A stretch of DNA of 64,000 nt from Triatoma infestans (GCA_011037195.1 JAAEAF010000103.1:611478-675477), one strand, 5' to 3'; shown: positions 10,047 through 22,122, numbered from the stretch's first letter. A program made the numbers and translations. The notes: generated by a model from the letters alone, not told the origin.

Positions 10047-12349
10047 AGTTAAATTTTTCTCAAATTTGTGAGCACTTACTCCAATGGAGCACTAACTCCA
10101 ACATTAAAAGAGTGTCCAGTTAATACAGTTATCTGAAATCTCAGTTGTACCCCACTCAGGGAGAGAAGATACTTCAAGATCCCCTGGCTTATACCTTTTA
10201 TAAATCTCTTCGCCAGGAGTCATCGCTCCGTATACCTTCGGTACTTCTCCAGTTCCCTATACTACCGTTGTACGACTTCCCTGTTGCAAAATTGCTTGGT
10301 AACTGGCAAAACTGCTGGCTCAAAAGCCTAATGAGGGTCCCAAGTTAGCCACAACTCGTACCCAAAAGAGCCACTCTGCTCCTCTGAGCGAGGCCATTAA
10401 ATACCCAATAATTTATAGCTCCAGCACAGCTTATTCAAAGCCTAGCGCAACTTGATTATCATAAAATATCATCCCTTTTACCCTCTCCCCGCTCCTCAAC
10501 AGCGGCGTTCAATAATACCAATGATTTCAGCCTGGAAAATAGTGACCACATCCCACAGATCTTCCTTTGATCAGCCTCTGAAGCTAAGCTCCTGCTCCAG
10601 ACAGACCAGTTTCCTTCTGCCTGAAGCCTGATTCTTTCTAGACAAGAGACTTACGTGGAATCCTCACTTTCGATTGAAAGGAAAAAAAAAATCAACCCAA
10701 GATATGGAGTTCTAGGGAGTCTACTAGGCAGACGATCAAAAATAAGTTTACAGAATAAAAGACGATCACAAAATGACTATAAAAAGAAGACTAAAGACTT
10801 TCTTTTCATTTCAACATGGACTTATAACGGACTATTACTCTAGGTTGCAGCAAAAAAAAAATCATTCTTCAACCTTTTACAGATTCTGCATTAAAAAAAA
10901 AAAATACTATGTCTAATAAGTAGTACTTCCTTCTACGTTTCAAACCTTATCCTTCATCACATCTCAATATTTCAATTCGTAGCCAAACTCGCTAAATTCA
11001 TAGGAAACTCAAGTCACAAATATAAATTGGAATAGAAAACTGGTCTGCTCGCAACTGAAGCGATAACCTTAGACATTAGCCTTTGCGGTGCCGGACGAAA
11101 ATTAATGAAAAACGTAATAAAATAAAGTTAAAACTCATAAATAATGGTTTTATCCCATCCATATCCACATATTCAACATTAAAACCGACATTTTGCACTC
11201 ACTCATTCCTTCCCTTTGTTTCGAAGGAAAATAATCCCAATGATAATGAATTTTTCCATTTCGAATTATACTGAAGTTTATTAATTCTAAAAGTTATGAA
11301 AATAGGATCAGTAAATCAGACTACAAGTGGGTAGCAGTTCGTATTTAAATCACTGAGTGAACAATGATTTTTTTAATGTCTAGAACTATTGTAATTTGAA
11401 AAACAAATTTACTTTATTATAAATATTAAACTGGGAAATGTACTCTATACATTCTTTATGTCTACTCTAATTTATCTGTAGTGTCTATGTATTTTCTTTT
11501 TTTTTGTAAACTGTTGCAAAAAGAATATAATATTCAACGCAGTATTAAAGTGGTTTTTGCAACTACTAGTTTAGTTACAAACAAAACGTACTATTCTAAC
11601 ATTGAAAATGTTTTATGGGAGGGTGATTTGGTTAAAAGTGTAACGACCCCGATGAAAGCCGAATGCCTACGGAAATAGCCGAACTCCTCGAAAAATAATT
11701 ATTGTAGTAGGTTATATTTGGTTATACATATATGTTTGTATATAATACATCTGTGGTTAGGAAAGTTGGTATCGGCAGTACCTGCTAGATGGCTGTAAAA
11801 AATAATAAATATAATTAAAGTAAAAGATTGTGTGCTTTTTATTTTTATCAATTAAAATTTGGGTATCGTACGATTTCAAACATTATTAAAATTCTTATCA
11901 GTTGAGTGTGTCTTTATTCGAATTGATATGGTAGCTGATCTTTACATAATTGGAACCCAATTGTGATGCAAGGTTATTTCTCATGGAAGATATGGGAGCA
12001 TGATATTTTGCTTTATAATTATATAATTAGTCGACCAAATTCTTTTATCAGTAAAATCACATACACCCTATTTCAATGTTTGACTTTTTCGTGAAAAAAT
12101 CCGATAAATTTGTTTTTTGTGATATGACCTGAAGTGTTTATATACTACTAAGTATTCTAAAATTCAGTGGTAAAAATAGTTTCTTACAAGATTATGAAAG
12201 AACATATAATATCTAATTACACATCTCCTTAATGATAAAAACACAACAAGAAGAAGGAAGAGCAATAAAAATATTTAAGACATATAGTATAGTATAAATA
12301 AAGTAAGATAATAGTATATTTATGCCCTACGTTTACTGTAGCTCATACA

Positions 12350-12380
<31 letters not shown>

Positions 12381-12678
12381 ATTTTACGTTATATCAAGGT
12401 AGTAAGAAATTGATTTATTGCACACCACTACTACAAGAAAAATCTATTGAAAACTTTATCCACTAGATGTGTACATGGCGCCAGCCTAGATAATGGAGAA
12501 AAAGTTCGACATTCAGCGCAAGCGCTCTTTTATTGAACCAATTAATACTATACTTTTTTTGTTATTTAAAAAGTTTTCCAAAGACCTTAGTGATTTTTTT
12601 TTTTTTTATTTTTTTTTTTTTATGGGTGGTTTAAGGTGGCACCCAAAACGATGTGCTTTATTGAAAGAAAAAAAAAAA
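10047..12678. other. Non-coding stretch, partly GC-richer
   Basis: The part at 10140-10640 is less AT-rich than its surroundings and lacks simple repeats, so it may be an old retroelement. Translation in all frames gave no family I can name. The remainder is AT-rich, with CT and TA microsatellites at 12351-12379 and poly-T tracts at 12595-12620. Confidence 0.4.
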
Positions 12679-12800
12679 AATCTGGTGTGAAACACTCACA
12701 CGTTTCTCTAGCTTTTAAAAATTTTCTTTATATTTCAAATTTTATTATTCATTTGTCCTCACATAAATATAGATGTGGTGGAGGGGAGGGGGCAAAGAAC
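12679..12800 (-). repeat. Family A fragment, tail end
   Basis: ATCTGGTGTGAAACACTCAC is the reverse complement of the conserved family A 3' terminus. Similarity fades within ~40 bp. A G-rich piece near 12776-12800 may correspond to the GGGGAGGGGTGGGG stretch of the module. Confidence 0.6.
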
Positions 12801-13157
12801 AACCTATTAACAACCTCCCTAAGGGAGGGAGGGAGATGATTAAATTGTAGGCAAGAAGAGCAAGCCAATAATATCAAAACTATTCCAAATAACGTTTCAA
12901 TTTTAAAGCCCCAAATTGCGCGCATCTATTTAAAATCACTTTTAGAATGGAATTTCAGTTGGAATTCCACTAGTTGGTTCATAATTCTAATTCCCCCATC
13001 AATCTATTTTTTTCTCAGGCGGACTTAACTTTCTCAGGCACATTAAATGTCGTGGAGTGGATAAAGATGGAATTTAATTTACTATAAATATTTTTCATAC
13101 AGAGATAAAAATTTAATTGTTTTATATCTGAATTACAAGCCCATAAAATTATCTTCC
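12801..13157. other. Non-coding stretch
   Basis: Nothing recognised beyond a GGAATT-containing imperfect palindrome near 12948-12969. Confidence 0.4.
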
Positions 13158-13205
13158 TCTGAAACACTAACACAACTTCCTCCTACTCGTGTCAATCAAT
13201 TATCT
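13158..13205 (-). repeat. Family A terminal fragment
   Basis: GAAACACTAACACAACTTCC followed by TCCTACTCGTGTCAATCAATTATC is a degraded reverse complement of the family A tail, just before the forward-oriented cluster. The two form an inverted junction. Confidence 0.6.
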
Positions 13206-13228
13206 TTAAAATAACAAGTTTTTATTTT

Positions 13229-13591
13229 ACTTTCTCTTATTGTTTGTAAGAGAAAATTATTGTAATCGCATCAAATTTTGTGATATTGAGTTTTCACCAG
13301 AAATATCCGTCATGAGCTTCCTCCCTGAAGAGGGGAAAAAGTGGTTTTTAGCAATTGATCTGTATGTGTATGTGTGTATGGGACACAGCTTATCTCAAAA
13401 ATGAAAAATTGCAGAATATTTAAACTAAATATTTCGGTAAAAGAGCTACCAGGCGACCGACCTGAGAATAAGTTTTTTTTTTTTTTGTAGAAATCTTTCA
13501 ACCGGAAGTGCTCCTTTACTAAAAAAAAAAAAAAAAAAAAAGGTTGTTTCAGTTTTTTTGTGATTTTCTCTAATCGGTTCCAAGGGTTTTT
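13229..13591 (+). repeat. Family A copy, truncated (head only)
   Basis: The copy starts with the 5' hairpin region ACTTTCTCTTATTGTTTGTA, continues through the head, and stops inside the internal module after GATTTTCTCTAATCGGTTCC. The next copy starts at once. First member of a head-to-tail cluster. Confidence 0.85.
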
Positions 13592-14260
13592 ACATTCTCT
13601 TACCCCAAGTAAAGAGGAAGAATTGTAATTGTGTCAATTTTGATATCGAGTTTTCACCGGAAATATCCGTTTTAAGGTCCCTTGAGTCCAAAAAAAGTGG
13701 CTTTTCAGCAAATCGTCTATGTTGTGTGTATGTGTATGTGGAATAGTATAGCTCAAAAACGAAAAATCGTAGAAAGTTGAAAGCTGATATTCCGTTTAGG
13801 TTCCGTTCAGATCTGACAGTATGTTAGCTATCAAAATTCCTCAACCGGAAGTACCAGTTTTTAAACTAAGAATGTGAACTACACATATAAAGAGCTACAA
13901 TTTTTATTTAACACATTTGTCCTGGTAAAGTCATTTAAGGGGGCTTTTGAGGGGAAGGGTGAGGTAATGTTATCCTCTAAAATGCTATCATAGTTGATTA
14001 TACAATTCAAACATCTAAACAAAATTAATTAGAAATAAATAGATCCCCAAAGTTCTGAGGTACAAGAAAATTAGCAAAACCGGATGTGCGCTTATAATTA
14101 ACTATTTTTTCAGTTTTTTTTTTTTTTCTGCAATTGTCTCTATAAAAACACCGACGAATTTCATTAAATTTGGTATACTAACTATAAAATTTGTCAGTTA
14201 TAATTTTGTAAACTGCATTATGAGAAGTTGTATGAGTGTTTCCGCACCAGAATTTTTTTT
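13592..14260 (+). repeat. Family A copy, one-module form
   Basis: Head from ACATTCTCTTACCCC, a single module, and a tail to GTATGAGTGTTTCCGCACCA. At about 670 bp it matches the short form. Second member of the cluster. Confidence 0.88.
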
Positions 14261-14640
14261 TAAACAGTCTATTAAAAAATTATAAACTATATTACACATT
14301 ATTCCATACTTTATACAAACTTATTAATAGAAATTACACTGTTACAACTGTTAGTAATGTATAACTCAACAATTTTATATAATAACTATTGATGAAAGAT
14401 GCAAACGAATTATAAAAATAAGACTTTAAATGGAAAATATGGTTTCCTTATTAAAGTGAGTAAACTTTGTCATCTCTCTGATATTGCTTGTAATGTCAAT
14501 TTCATTCAAAGTTAGTAAACGTAGACCAGTGCCACCCAGACTTAATAGGCAACACAGATAGTACGCCTCAGGGTGGGTGACAAGTTCAGAAAGGTGGCAA
14601 AAATAGAAAATTAAAATGTAGACTACACATTTGTCACACT
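14261..14640. other. Non-coding spacer inside the family A cluster
   Basis: No coding signal. It interrupts an otherwise head-to-tail series of family A copies. Confidence 0.4.
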
Positions 14641-15302
14641 GTGTAACATGACGATAGAAAATTCCTCTTTAAAAGTTTTTGTCTGTAATTCAATATTTTG
14701 AGAAAACTGTATTTATGTATGTATGTATGTGCGTGTGTTTTTTTTAACAGAATTTCTCAAAAAAAAAAACAGAGTCGCAGAAAAGTCAAACTTGGTATTC
14801 CTCATTATGAGAAACATTACGTTGAATTGAACTCTCTTCTACACGAACTTGGTGAATTTGCTCTGACATTGGATGAAAATCCGAAATCGATCAGGAACAA
14901 AATCAATATGCACGCTACGACGGATAAAACATACCAGATATTACAAAATAGATTTTTGTGTTTTTTTTTTTTTGAAATTTTCTCCCAAAATGGTTATAAC
15001 GATTTTCTTTAATCTTGGAATGTTTGCTGCGTAAAAAATAGAAACGTATCACTTTTATTTGTAATATTTTTATGAAAAAAAGAAAGAAGTGATTTTAGAG
15101 AGGGGTATTGGAGGTTTGTCAGTAAGTTTAAATTTAAATTTGCACAAGCTTTCTCGATTTTCACATAGAGCGCTCCACATAAGTTTTTAAGTATAAAAGC
15201 AACAGCCCCATCACCATTTTTATGGCCAGCCCAATTAAACATATCTTGATTTAATTATATTAATTAGAAAAAGAGAAAGTTATGTGAGTGTTTCACACTA
15301 GA
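14641..15302 (+). repeat. Diverged family A copy with a foreign insert
   Basis: The 3' part (GATTTTCTTTAATCTTGGAA ... AGAGAAAGTTATGTGAGTG) is clearly family A, and traces of the head remain near 14740-14800. Between them, about 14802-14955 is unlike any other copy: less AT-rich, free of simple repeats and open in one frame. That frame reads HYEKHYVELNSLLHELGEFA and goes on to NKINMHATTDKTYQILQNRF. It is either captured DNA or chance. Confidence 0.65.
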
Positions 15303-15308
15303 TTTCTA

Positions 15309-15990
15309 TTTTCTCTTACTCCATAGTGAGAGGAAGTATTGTAATCGTGTCAAATTTTCGATATCGAGTTTTCACCGGAAATATCTGTTTTGAGGCCCCA
15401 GAGTCCAAAAAAGTGGTTTTTAGCAAATGGTCTGTGTGTATTTACGTATGTGAACAGCATAGCTCAAAAACGAAAAACCATAGAAAGTTAAAACTAGATA
15501 TAACGTTTAGGTATCACCATCGAATCTAACGGTGCGTTATCAGTCAAAATTCCTCAACAGCAAGTACCACTTTACTAGTTGTTTTTTTTTTACGTTTTTT
15601 CGAATTTTCTCAAAAATGGCTCCGACGATTTTCTTGAAACTTCATATATAAACTAAAATGCAAAGATCTATATCTTTTATTTAAAACATTTCTATGGGAA
15701 AATTCATTTAAGGGTACTTTTAGGAGAGGGAAGGGGTTACAGTTTCCTCTAAAGTGCTATCATAGTTGATTCTATCATCCAAACAAAATTAATTAGAAAT
15801 AAATAGATGGCCAAAATTCCAAGTTTTAAGAAAGTTAGTAAGCCGGAAGTGCGCTTTAACTGAACAAATTTTTTCAGTTTTCGACGAATTTCGTTATATT
15901 TAGTACACAAACTATAAAATTTATCAATTATAATGTAGAGAACAGGAGTAAGAGATAGTTGTGTGAGTGTTTCTCACCAGATTTTTTTTC
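15309..15990 (+). repeat. Family A copy, one-module form
   Basis: The copy starts TTTTCTCTTACTCCATAGTG with the head hairpin. It has one module and ends GTGTGAGTGTTTCTCACCAG before a T-run. It follows the preceding copy by a few bases, in the same orientation. Confidence 0.9.
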
Positions 15991-16004
15991 TTTAACAGAC
16001 TATT

Positions 16005-16915
16005 ACTTTCTCTTATTCTTAGTAAGAGAAAGTATTGCAATCGTGCAAAATTTTCGATATCGAGTTATTACCGGAAATATCCGTTTTGAGGTCCCCTGGG
16101 TCCAAAAAAGTGGTTTTTAGAAAATGGTATGTGTGTCTATGTGAACAGCATAGCTCAGAAAAAGTCGTTGTAAGTTTAAACTTGATATCCGACATACCAT
16201 GGAACCCGACAGAGGATCATCTGTCAACCGGAAGTACAACTTCACTAGTTTTTTTTTTTTTTGTTTTTTTTTGCGATTTTCTCCAAAATGGCTCCGACGA
16301 TTTTCTTGAAACTTGGCATATCAACTACACATACAAAGATCTACAACTTTTATTTGGAACATTTCTCCGGGAAAATTCATTTAAAGGCACTTTTGGGGGA
16401 GGGGTGGGATTAGTTTACTATACAATTTTGTCATCTAAATAATATTAATTAGAATTAAATATTTGTTTGAAATTCTGTATTTAAAAAAAATCGGATGACT
16501 GAAAGTGCGTTTTTATTGAATATATATATTTTTCAGTTTTCTGGTATTTTCTTGAAAACGACTCCAATGATTTTCCTTAATCTATGAATGTGTACTAACA
16601 GAGCTACAAGTTTTATTTTGAAACATTACTCCTGATAATGTCATTTAAGGGGGCTTTTGGGGGAGGAGGGGTGGGGTTATTATTTTCTCTACTATCCAAA
16701 CAAAATTAATTAGAAAAAAATAAGATGGCCGAAATTCCAAGTTTTCAAGAAAATTAGTATACCGGAAGTGCGCTTTTACTGAACAGGTTTTTCAGTTTTC
16801 AACGAACTACGACGAATTTTTCATTAAATTTTGCACACTAAGTATAAAATTTGTTCATTTCAATTTTGAAAACTGGAGTAAGAGAAAGTTGTGTGAGTGT
16901 TTCACGCCAGATTTT
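16005..16915 (+). repeat. Family A copy, two-module form
   Basis: The copy starts ACTTTCTCTTATTCTTAGTA. The first module (about 16250-16490) is followed by a second, related one (about 16545-16720, ending in the GGGGGCTTTTGGGGGAGGAG region), then the tail to GTGTGAGTGTTTCACGCCAG. The two modules are diverged from each other but align in the same order of words. Last member of the cluster. Confidence 0.9.
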
Positions 16916-19368
16916 TTTTTTTTTTTTTTCATTAAAGAGTGAACTAATTTGTTCACATTTATTTATAGTTTTTATAGAATTGTGTTTTGTTATTATAAAA
17001 GACTAATCTTAATCTCTTAAGGTTTCATTGTTCTAGGAATATTGAGCTCAAATCAGTTAAGAAGGCTAGCAGCAGCCGCTTTCAACAACAACAACAAGCT
17101 TTCATTTTATATCTAAGATTTAAGATAAGAAAATATGATCGAAATTTTATTGAACGTTAATACGAATTATCTCTTTTTTTAATAGAGAAATAGTGATTGT
17201 AATTATTGAGAAGTGATTTAAAAAATGTAAGATATATTGTATCAAATATTATCAATTTTAAAAATCTTATCTGAATGCTATTGTTTATTGTGATAGAAGC
17301 TATGTTATTGTTTATATATTTATTTTTATCGACTCGAAACTATTACATTTAAACGTCACTAATTATTGCTCTAGTGATTATAAAAAAAAAAAAAAACAAA
17401 AAAACACAGAACATATTTTCAAATATTTTTTTAAATTAATTACTAATAAACTACGAACGAAAATATGCAATAGCCCTATTATTAATATATTTTTACTATC
17501 AGAGAATTAAGAATTAATTTTCATGAACTGTTCTTGTTAATTAAAATCATTTTTATATATATCATATCTCTTATATACATCTTTTTTGGTAGTCATTCAT
17601 AGAACAATCACTTCACGTGTCTCTTTTTGGGAAGACCCCCAGGGTCTGGGGATTTCACGAACATTTCCTTCAATTTCATCCATCTTACCCGCGTTCCCCA
17701 TTTTACGATAAAGTAACTCCAGCTACGAAGAATTGATATGAACCAGAGCATTTCTCTTATAAACCAGAAAATCTGTGTTTTCTTTTCCCATTACCAAGCT
17801 CCTAAATTTCACATAATATATGACTCAGTCAGTCTGGATCATTGTTTTGTATACAACCATTTTGGCATTCTTACAAAGTTATTTTTGAATCATGAAGTCT
17901 ATTTTTAAACGGTGAAAATTACACCGACTTCTTGTCGCTATTCTTGACTTAATGGTAGCGGTAGCGTCATTATTATTATCATCATATATTAGCAAACCCA
18001 AGGTATTACCTAAGATTTGTTACATTTTTATGGGGGGAAGTTATAGGTTTAGTTGTGAAAAAAGATTTAGACTTAAACCTAATAATGTCACAGCAGTCAG
18101 AACCACCATTCCCGCTAAAAAATTCTTTCAAAAAAAAAAAAAGAAAGATTTTATTGCTATTTATATGAGGTTTGAAGGAAAATCGTTAGAGCAGTTTTTT
18201 AAAGAAAGAAAAAAAAAGGGGGAAATCTGAAAAATCCATTCAGACTTACGGGAAGTCCGATTTTCACAAAAAAAACCTTAGTCAGATTTTCTCGTAGCAT
18301 ACAAATAAAATGTGAATGGTAACAAGCCAGAAAAAAATATGCTGGACTCATTGGTTTCAATATCAGCCATCATCACGCCCCCAAGAGCACTTCAACTACG
18401 CAATACACCCTCTGTCAATAAGAAGATAGCTCTCAGTAATAATCTACCGTTAGAACAAGTAAGAGTTCTAACTTCACTCTTCGCTCGGTCACTCTGCCCT
18501 CTATTCACTGTTCGGTCACTCTGCCCTCACTCTTCACTTAATAAATAATAAAATATAAAGTGTGAATATACTGTCGTCCGTTTATTCACAATCACAACCA
18601 CACCAAATATTGTTACCATTACAAAAAAAAAAAATATAGGTTTGAACTTTCAATAATTTTCTATTTTTTTGTTAGGTATAGCGCGGATTGGACTCGGGCA
18701 AGAAGGAAAACAAACAAAAATCTGAGTTTTGGATCGAGACACATGAAAGTAGCTCTATATATCTTGCTGGCCTTACCCTGCAATAATTAATGGTGAAAGA
18801 AGAATTGGTGTAACAAAGCAGAAAAAGAAATTATCACTTAAACATAGACCCCCACAGAGAATTTAATTTCTAAAAATTATTTTTCCCCCGTGTTCAAGGT
18901 ACTTTAAAATATTCATTTTGAAAATCTGACACCAATGCTACTATAATTCCTCGTAAGACAGACAGCAAAAGAAAGTAATAATAGAAAAATTTCTTTGAGT
19001 AACAATAATTTTAATTTAAATTCAAAACTAATTAAAGCAATAAGTACATCTTTCAAATTCTCTTTGCGTTCTTTGAAGTACATATATGAATTGCAAAATT
19101 GTTCAGTATTAGAACACATAGTAAGTAGGCTGAGGGTCATGTGTCTTGAATATTAAATAAATACATTCACCTAAAAAAACTTACTGATCCAGTCAAAGAG
19201 AAATTTGGATATGATCCAATTGGAATGTTGATAATAACTGCCATTATAAAATCTAATTCAATTTGATAAATTATATAATTTTTTTTTGCGAGAAATAATT
19301 ATTTTGTCTGCATATTTATAAAGGAAGAAATATCCCTTATTAAGTTTTAAACTGAATAAGGGCATGTT
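16916..19368. other. Non-coding stretch
   Basis: It begins with the T-run of the preceding copy. A short CAA run lies at 17082-17097. At 18482-18530 the word CGGTCACTCTGCCCTC occurs twice 27 bp apart; similar GTCACTCTGCC words recur in the repeat pair at 36150 and 55090. The open frames at 17952 and 18312 resemble no known protein. Confidence 0.4.
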
Positions 19369-19444
19369 AAAAACCGTGTGTGTGTGTGTGTGTGTGTATG
19401 TGAACAGCATAGTTCAAAAACGAAAAACCGTAGAAAATTGAAAC

Positions 19445-20614
19445 TTGGTATTCCGTTTAGGTATATCACCATGGGATCTGACAGTACGTTATCTGTCAAA
19501 ATTCCTCAGCCGGAATGAATACAAAATAACGACACACCATCTGTTCGTTGATTTTGAAGCTGCCTACGACAGTATCGTCAGACCAGCCCTCTATGATGCC
19601 CTTCTAGAAATTGATGTTCCACCTAAACTGATGCGTTTAATAAGGATGACAATGCAGGACGTGCAATGTGTAGTGAACATACATGGAGAGATGTCTGAAC
19701 GGTTCACAACGAAACGAGGAGTTAGACAGGGAGACAGCCTGGCGTGTCTTCTCTTCAACATTGCACTAAACAAAGCGATACGCACTTCGGGAGTCCAAGT
19801 TGGTGGAACAATATTTAATAGGAGCGTTCAGCTGCTCGCATACGCCGACGACATCGATTTAGTTGGTAGGTCAGTAGATGCAGTTAAAGAGGCATTCATT
19901 AGCTTAGAAAGATCTGCACGTCAAATGGGTCTGAAAGTCAATGAGAAGAAAACGAAGTACATGTGCACTGGGACAGAACAAGCGAGTGAAATCACTGTCT
20001 CCGGCTATACGTTTGAAGTAGTTGACAAGTTTATATACCTTGGAAGCCAGGTAGACCGCAACAACGACATGCAATCTGAAATAAAGAGAAGAATAGTTGC
20101 GGCTAGTAGGTGTCACTTTGGGCTACTACAATTTATGAAAAGTAGGCTGATATCTCGTAGTTCCAAGATCAGGATATATAAGACCCTACGGCCAGTTCTA
20201 ACTTATGCCTCGGAATGCTGGACCATAACCAAAGCTGATGAGCTAAGTCTCCAAAGATTTGAAAGAAAAATCCTAAGAAAAATTTTTGGGCCCATTCGTG
20301 ATGGAGAAATATGGAGACAAAGGTCAAATAATGAATTAGCCCAGCTTTACAAAGATATAGATGTCGTTCGGCATATAAAGATCAGCAGGCTCAGGTGGGC
20401 GGGCCATGTTGCCAGGATGTCTGAAGGGGAGATCCCAAAAAAGGTGTTGGACGACAGGATTTACCACAAACGTAGGAAGGGCAGACCCAAGGTCAGATGG
20501 AGTGATAATATAACGAATGATGCTAGGTCCCTTCTGGGTGTGACAGATTGGAGATCGGCGGCGCAAGATAGAGACAGATGGCGGACTATGTTGGAGGAGG
20601 CCAAGACCCAGTAA
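19445..20614 (+). CDS. Reverse transcriptase, C-terminal part, chimeric start
   Basis: Residues 1-23 of this 389-residue frame are translated family A repeat, not protein. LINE sequence begins near residue 24. RT motifs: FVDFEAAYDS (34-43), RGVRQGDSLACLLF (91-104), the catalytic LAYADDIDLVG (131-141), and VNEKKTKYM (165-173). The C-terminal region has LTYASECWTITK (252-263) and RLRWAGHVARM (315-325). The fingers part of RT before the first Asp and the whole endonuclease are missing, so the product could not retrotranspose alone. There are no frameshifts or internal stops. The clade call (RTE or CR1-like) is from motif style only. Confidence 0.88.
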   Translation: MVFRLGISPWDLTVRYLSKFLSRNEYKITTHHLFVDFEAAYDSIVRPALYDALLEIDVPPKLMRLIRMTMQDVQCVVNIHGEMSERFTTKRGVRQGDSLACLLFNIALNKAIRTSGVQVGGTIFNRSVQLLAYADDIDLVGRSVDAVKEAFISLERSARQMGLKVNEKKTKYMCTGTEQASEITVSGYTFEVVDKFIYLGSQVDRNNDMQSEIKRRIVAASRCHFGLLQFMKSRLISRSSKIRIYKTLRPVLTYASECWTITKADELSLQRFERKILRKIFGPIRDGEIWRQRSNNELAQLYKDIDVVRHIKISRLRWAGHVARMSEGEIPKKVLDDRIYHKRRKGRPKVRWSDNITNDARSLLGVTDWRSAAQDRDRWRTMLEEAKTQ

Positions 20615-20644
20615 TGGGTTGTAGCGCCATGTAGGAGGAGGAGG
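19516..20644 (+). mobile_element. 5'-truncated non-LTR retrotransposon (RTE/CR1-like)
   Basis: The insertion interrupts the sequence CCGGA|AGTACCAC conserved in other family A copies. The 5' end is cut off within the reverse transcriptase domain, as expected from incomplete target-primed reverse transcription. The 3' end, after the stop codon, is GGGTTGTAGCGCCATG and then a short GGA microsatellite, typical of RTE-related elements with short repeat tails rather than poly(A). A short GGAA at both edges may be the target duplication. The open frame suggests a young insertion. Confidence 0.9.
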
Positions 20645-21350
20645 AATTTTACCACTTTACTGGTTGTTTTCTTTACTTTTATGCGATTTTCTCAAAAATG
20701 GCTCCAACGAAACTCTAGCTATATCAAGTACACATACAAAGAACTACAACATGTATTTGAAACATTTCTCCGGAAAAATTCATTTAAGGGTACTTATGGG
20801 GGAGAGGTGGGGTTACGAGCTTCCTCTAAAGTGCTTTTTCAGATTATTAAACAATTCTATCATCTAAAATAATGTTAATTAGAATTAAATATGTTCTTGA
20901 AATTTCGAGTTTGAAAAAATCGGATGACCGGAAGTGCGTTTACTAAATCACTAAATGATTTTTTTCACTTTTTCGCGATTTTCTCAAAAATGGCTCAGAC
21001 GATTTTCTTGAAACTTCCGATATAACCTACACGTACAAGGATTTACAACTTTTATTCAAAACATTTCTCTGGGAAAATTCATTTAAGAGCACTTATGGTG
21101 GAAGGCTCAGGTAATAATGTTTTTCTCTAAAGTCGTAGTACAATTGTATCATCCAAACAAAATTAATTAGAAATAAATAGATAGCAAAAATTCCGAATTC
21201 AAGAAAATGAGTAAACCGGAAATGCGCTTTTACTGAACAGTTTTTTCAGTTTTCGACGAATTTCATTAAATTTTGAATTAACTAAAATTTGCCAATTATA
21301 ATTTTGAGAACTGGAATAAGAGAAAGTTGTGTGAGTATTACACATCAGTT

Positions 21351-21837
21351 TTTTTCATAACGGGATATTTTTTTTAAACATATTTATGCGTATTAGTATG
21401 TGTGTTTGTGCGACTGTGGTGTGAATGTGTACGTTTGTATGTAATTATTTTTCTCCTGGAATTTAGTATACAGCATCAGGTACTTCCCTTGCCTAAGAAG
21501 CGGAAGTGCCTCACCCAGCATAAAAAAAATAAAAAAATAAAATATTCGAAGCATTTCTAGAATTGTAAATTTAAAGTAAATCGGTTACCCGGAAATGCCC
21601 GACTCTACAGAATAAGTGTTTCAATTTCTTTGGAATTCTCTCGAAAACGGCTATAACTTTCTTTAAACTTGGAGTGGTAATGATTTTAAAAATGATTTTA
21701 GCGGGATTTGAGGATTAGATTTCAAATTTTATTAGCACAGTATTTGCATGACAATGTAATCACTTCAATTATTACCTGCTTTGGGTAGATACATGTACTT
21801 TATACCTCTATATCTATGATAAATATAAAAATTAGTA
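21351..21837 (+). repeat. Very diverged family A-like sequence
   Basis: ACCCGGAAATGCC, then TTCTCTCGAAAACGGCTATA and TTCTTTAAACTTGGA follow the word order of a family A module at low identity. A GT-rich piece (21395-21440) lies before it. Probably an old relative. Confidence 0.5.
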
Positions 21838-22122
21838 AGGGAAGGGATTAGCTAAGTGGTTAGCGTGTTGGACTAGCAATGCGGCGGTCCCGAGTTCGAG
21901 TCCAGATGTGCTACCCTTAGATATTTTTCTTCCTAGGAGCCTCTTACAGCTCACTGTCCTGTGATGGACAGTATTGTCTGTAACGAGAAAACACTGTCCG
22001 GTGGCCGGCAGTGCACTGAGAAGGCTCCGAACTTTGGGGGTATGTATGGGCCCAGAAGGGCTTTGGATAGCATAGGGCTTGGGTTGGTACCTCCCCACAG
22101 ACTAATAAAAAAAATAATAATA
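21838..22122 (+). repeat. SINE family B, full copy
   Basis: The tRNA-like head begins AGGGAAGGGATTAGCTAAGT, with A box TAGCTAAGTGGTTAGCG and B box GAGTTCGAGTCC. The body is ACCCTTAGATATTTTTCTTC ... GCTCACTGTCC ... GTAACGAGAAAACACTGTCC. The 3' end is AGGGCTTTGGATAGCATAGG, followed by CCACAGAC and an A/AAT-rich tail. Pol III transcription is expected from the head. This is the reference copy here. Confidence 0.88.

Larger units (their letters stand above)
19369..21350 (+). repeat. Family A copy, two-module form, split by a LINE
   Basis: The head is truncated and starts at the GT-repeat. It runs to CCTCAGCCGGA (19514), is interrupted by the LINE at 19516-20644, and resumes at TTTACCACTTTACTGGTTGT (from 20648). 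Two modules and the tail follow, ending GTGTGAGTATTACACATCAG. Without the insert the copy is about 850 bp. Confidence 0.9.

Noticed and set aside
10145..10640. Possible old retrotransposon or exon because of higher GC
   Set aside because: Six-frame reading gave no reverse transcriptase, integrase or host-protein motif.
14698..15012. 104-residue gene candidate
   Set aside because: Both ends are family A sequence; only the middle ~50 residues are unusual, and these are reported as a finding rather than a gene.
16035..16442. 135-residue open frame in a family A copy
   Set aside because: The same peptide words appear from every family A copy and are broken differently in each, so this is repeat translation.
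21838..21915. tRNA gene candidate
   Set aside because: The A and B boxes are good, but the acceptor stem does not close and the sequence continues into a SINE B body shared with other copies.
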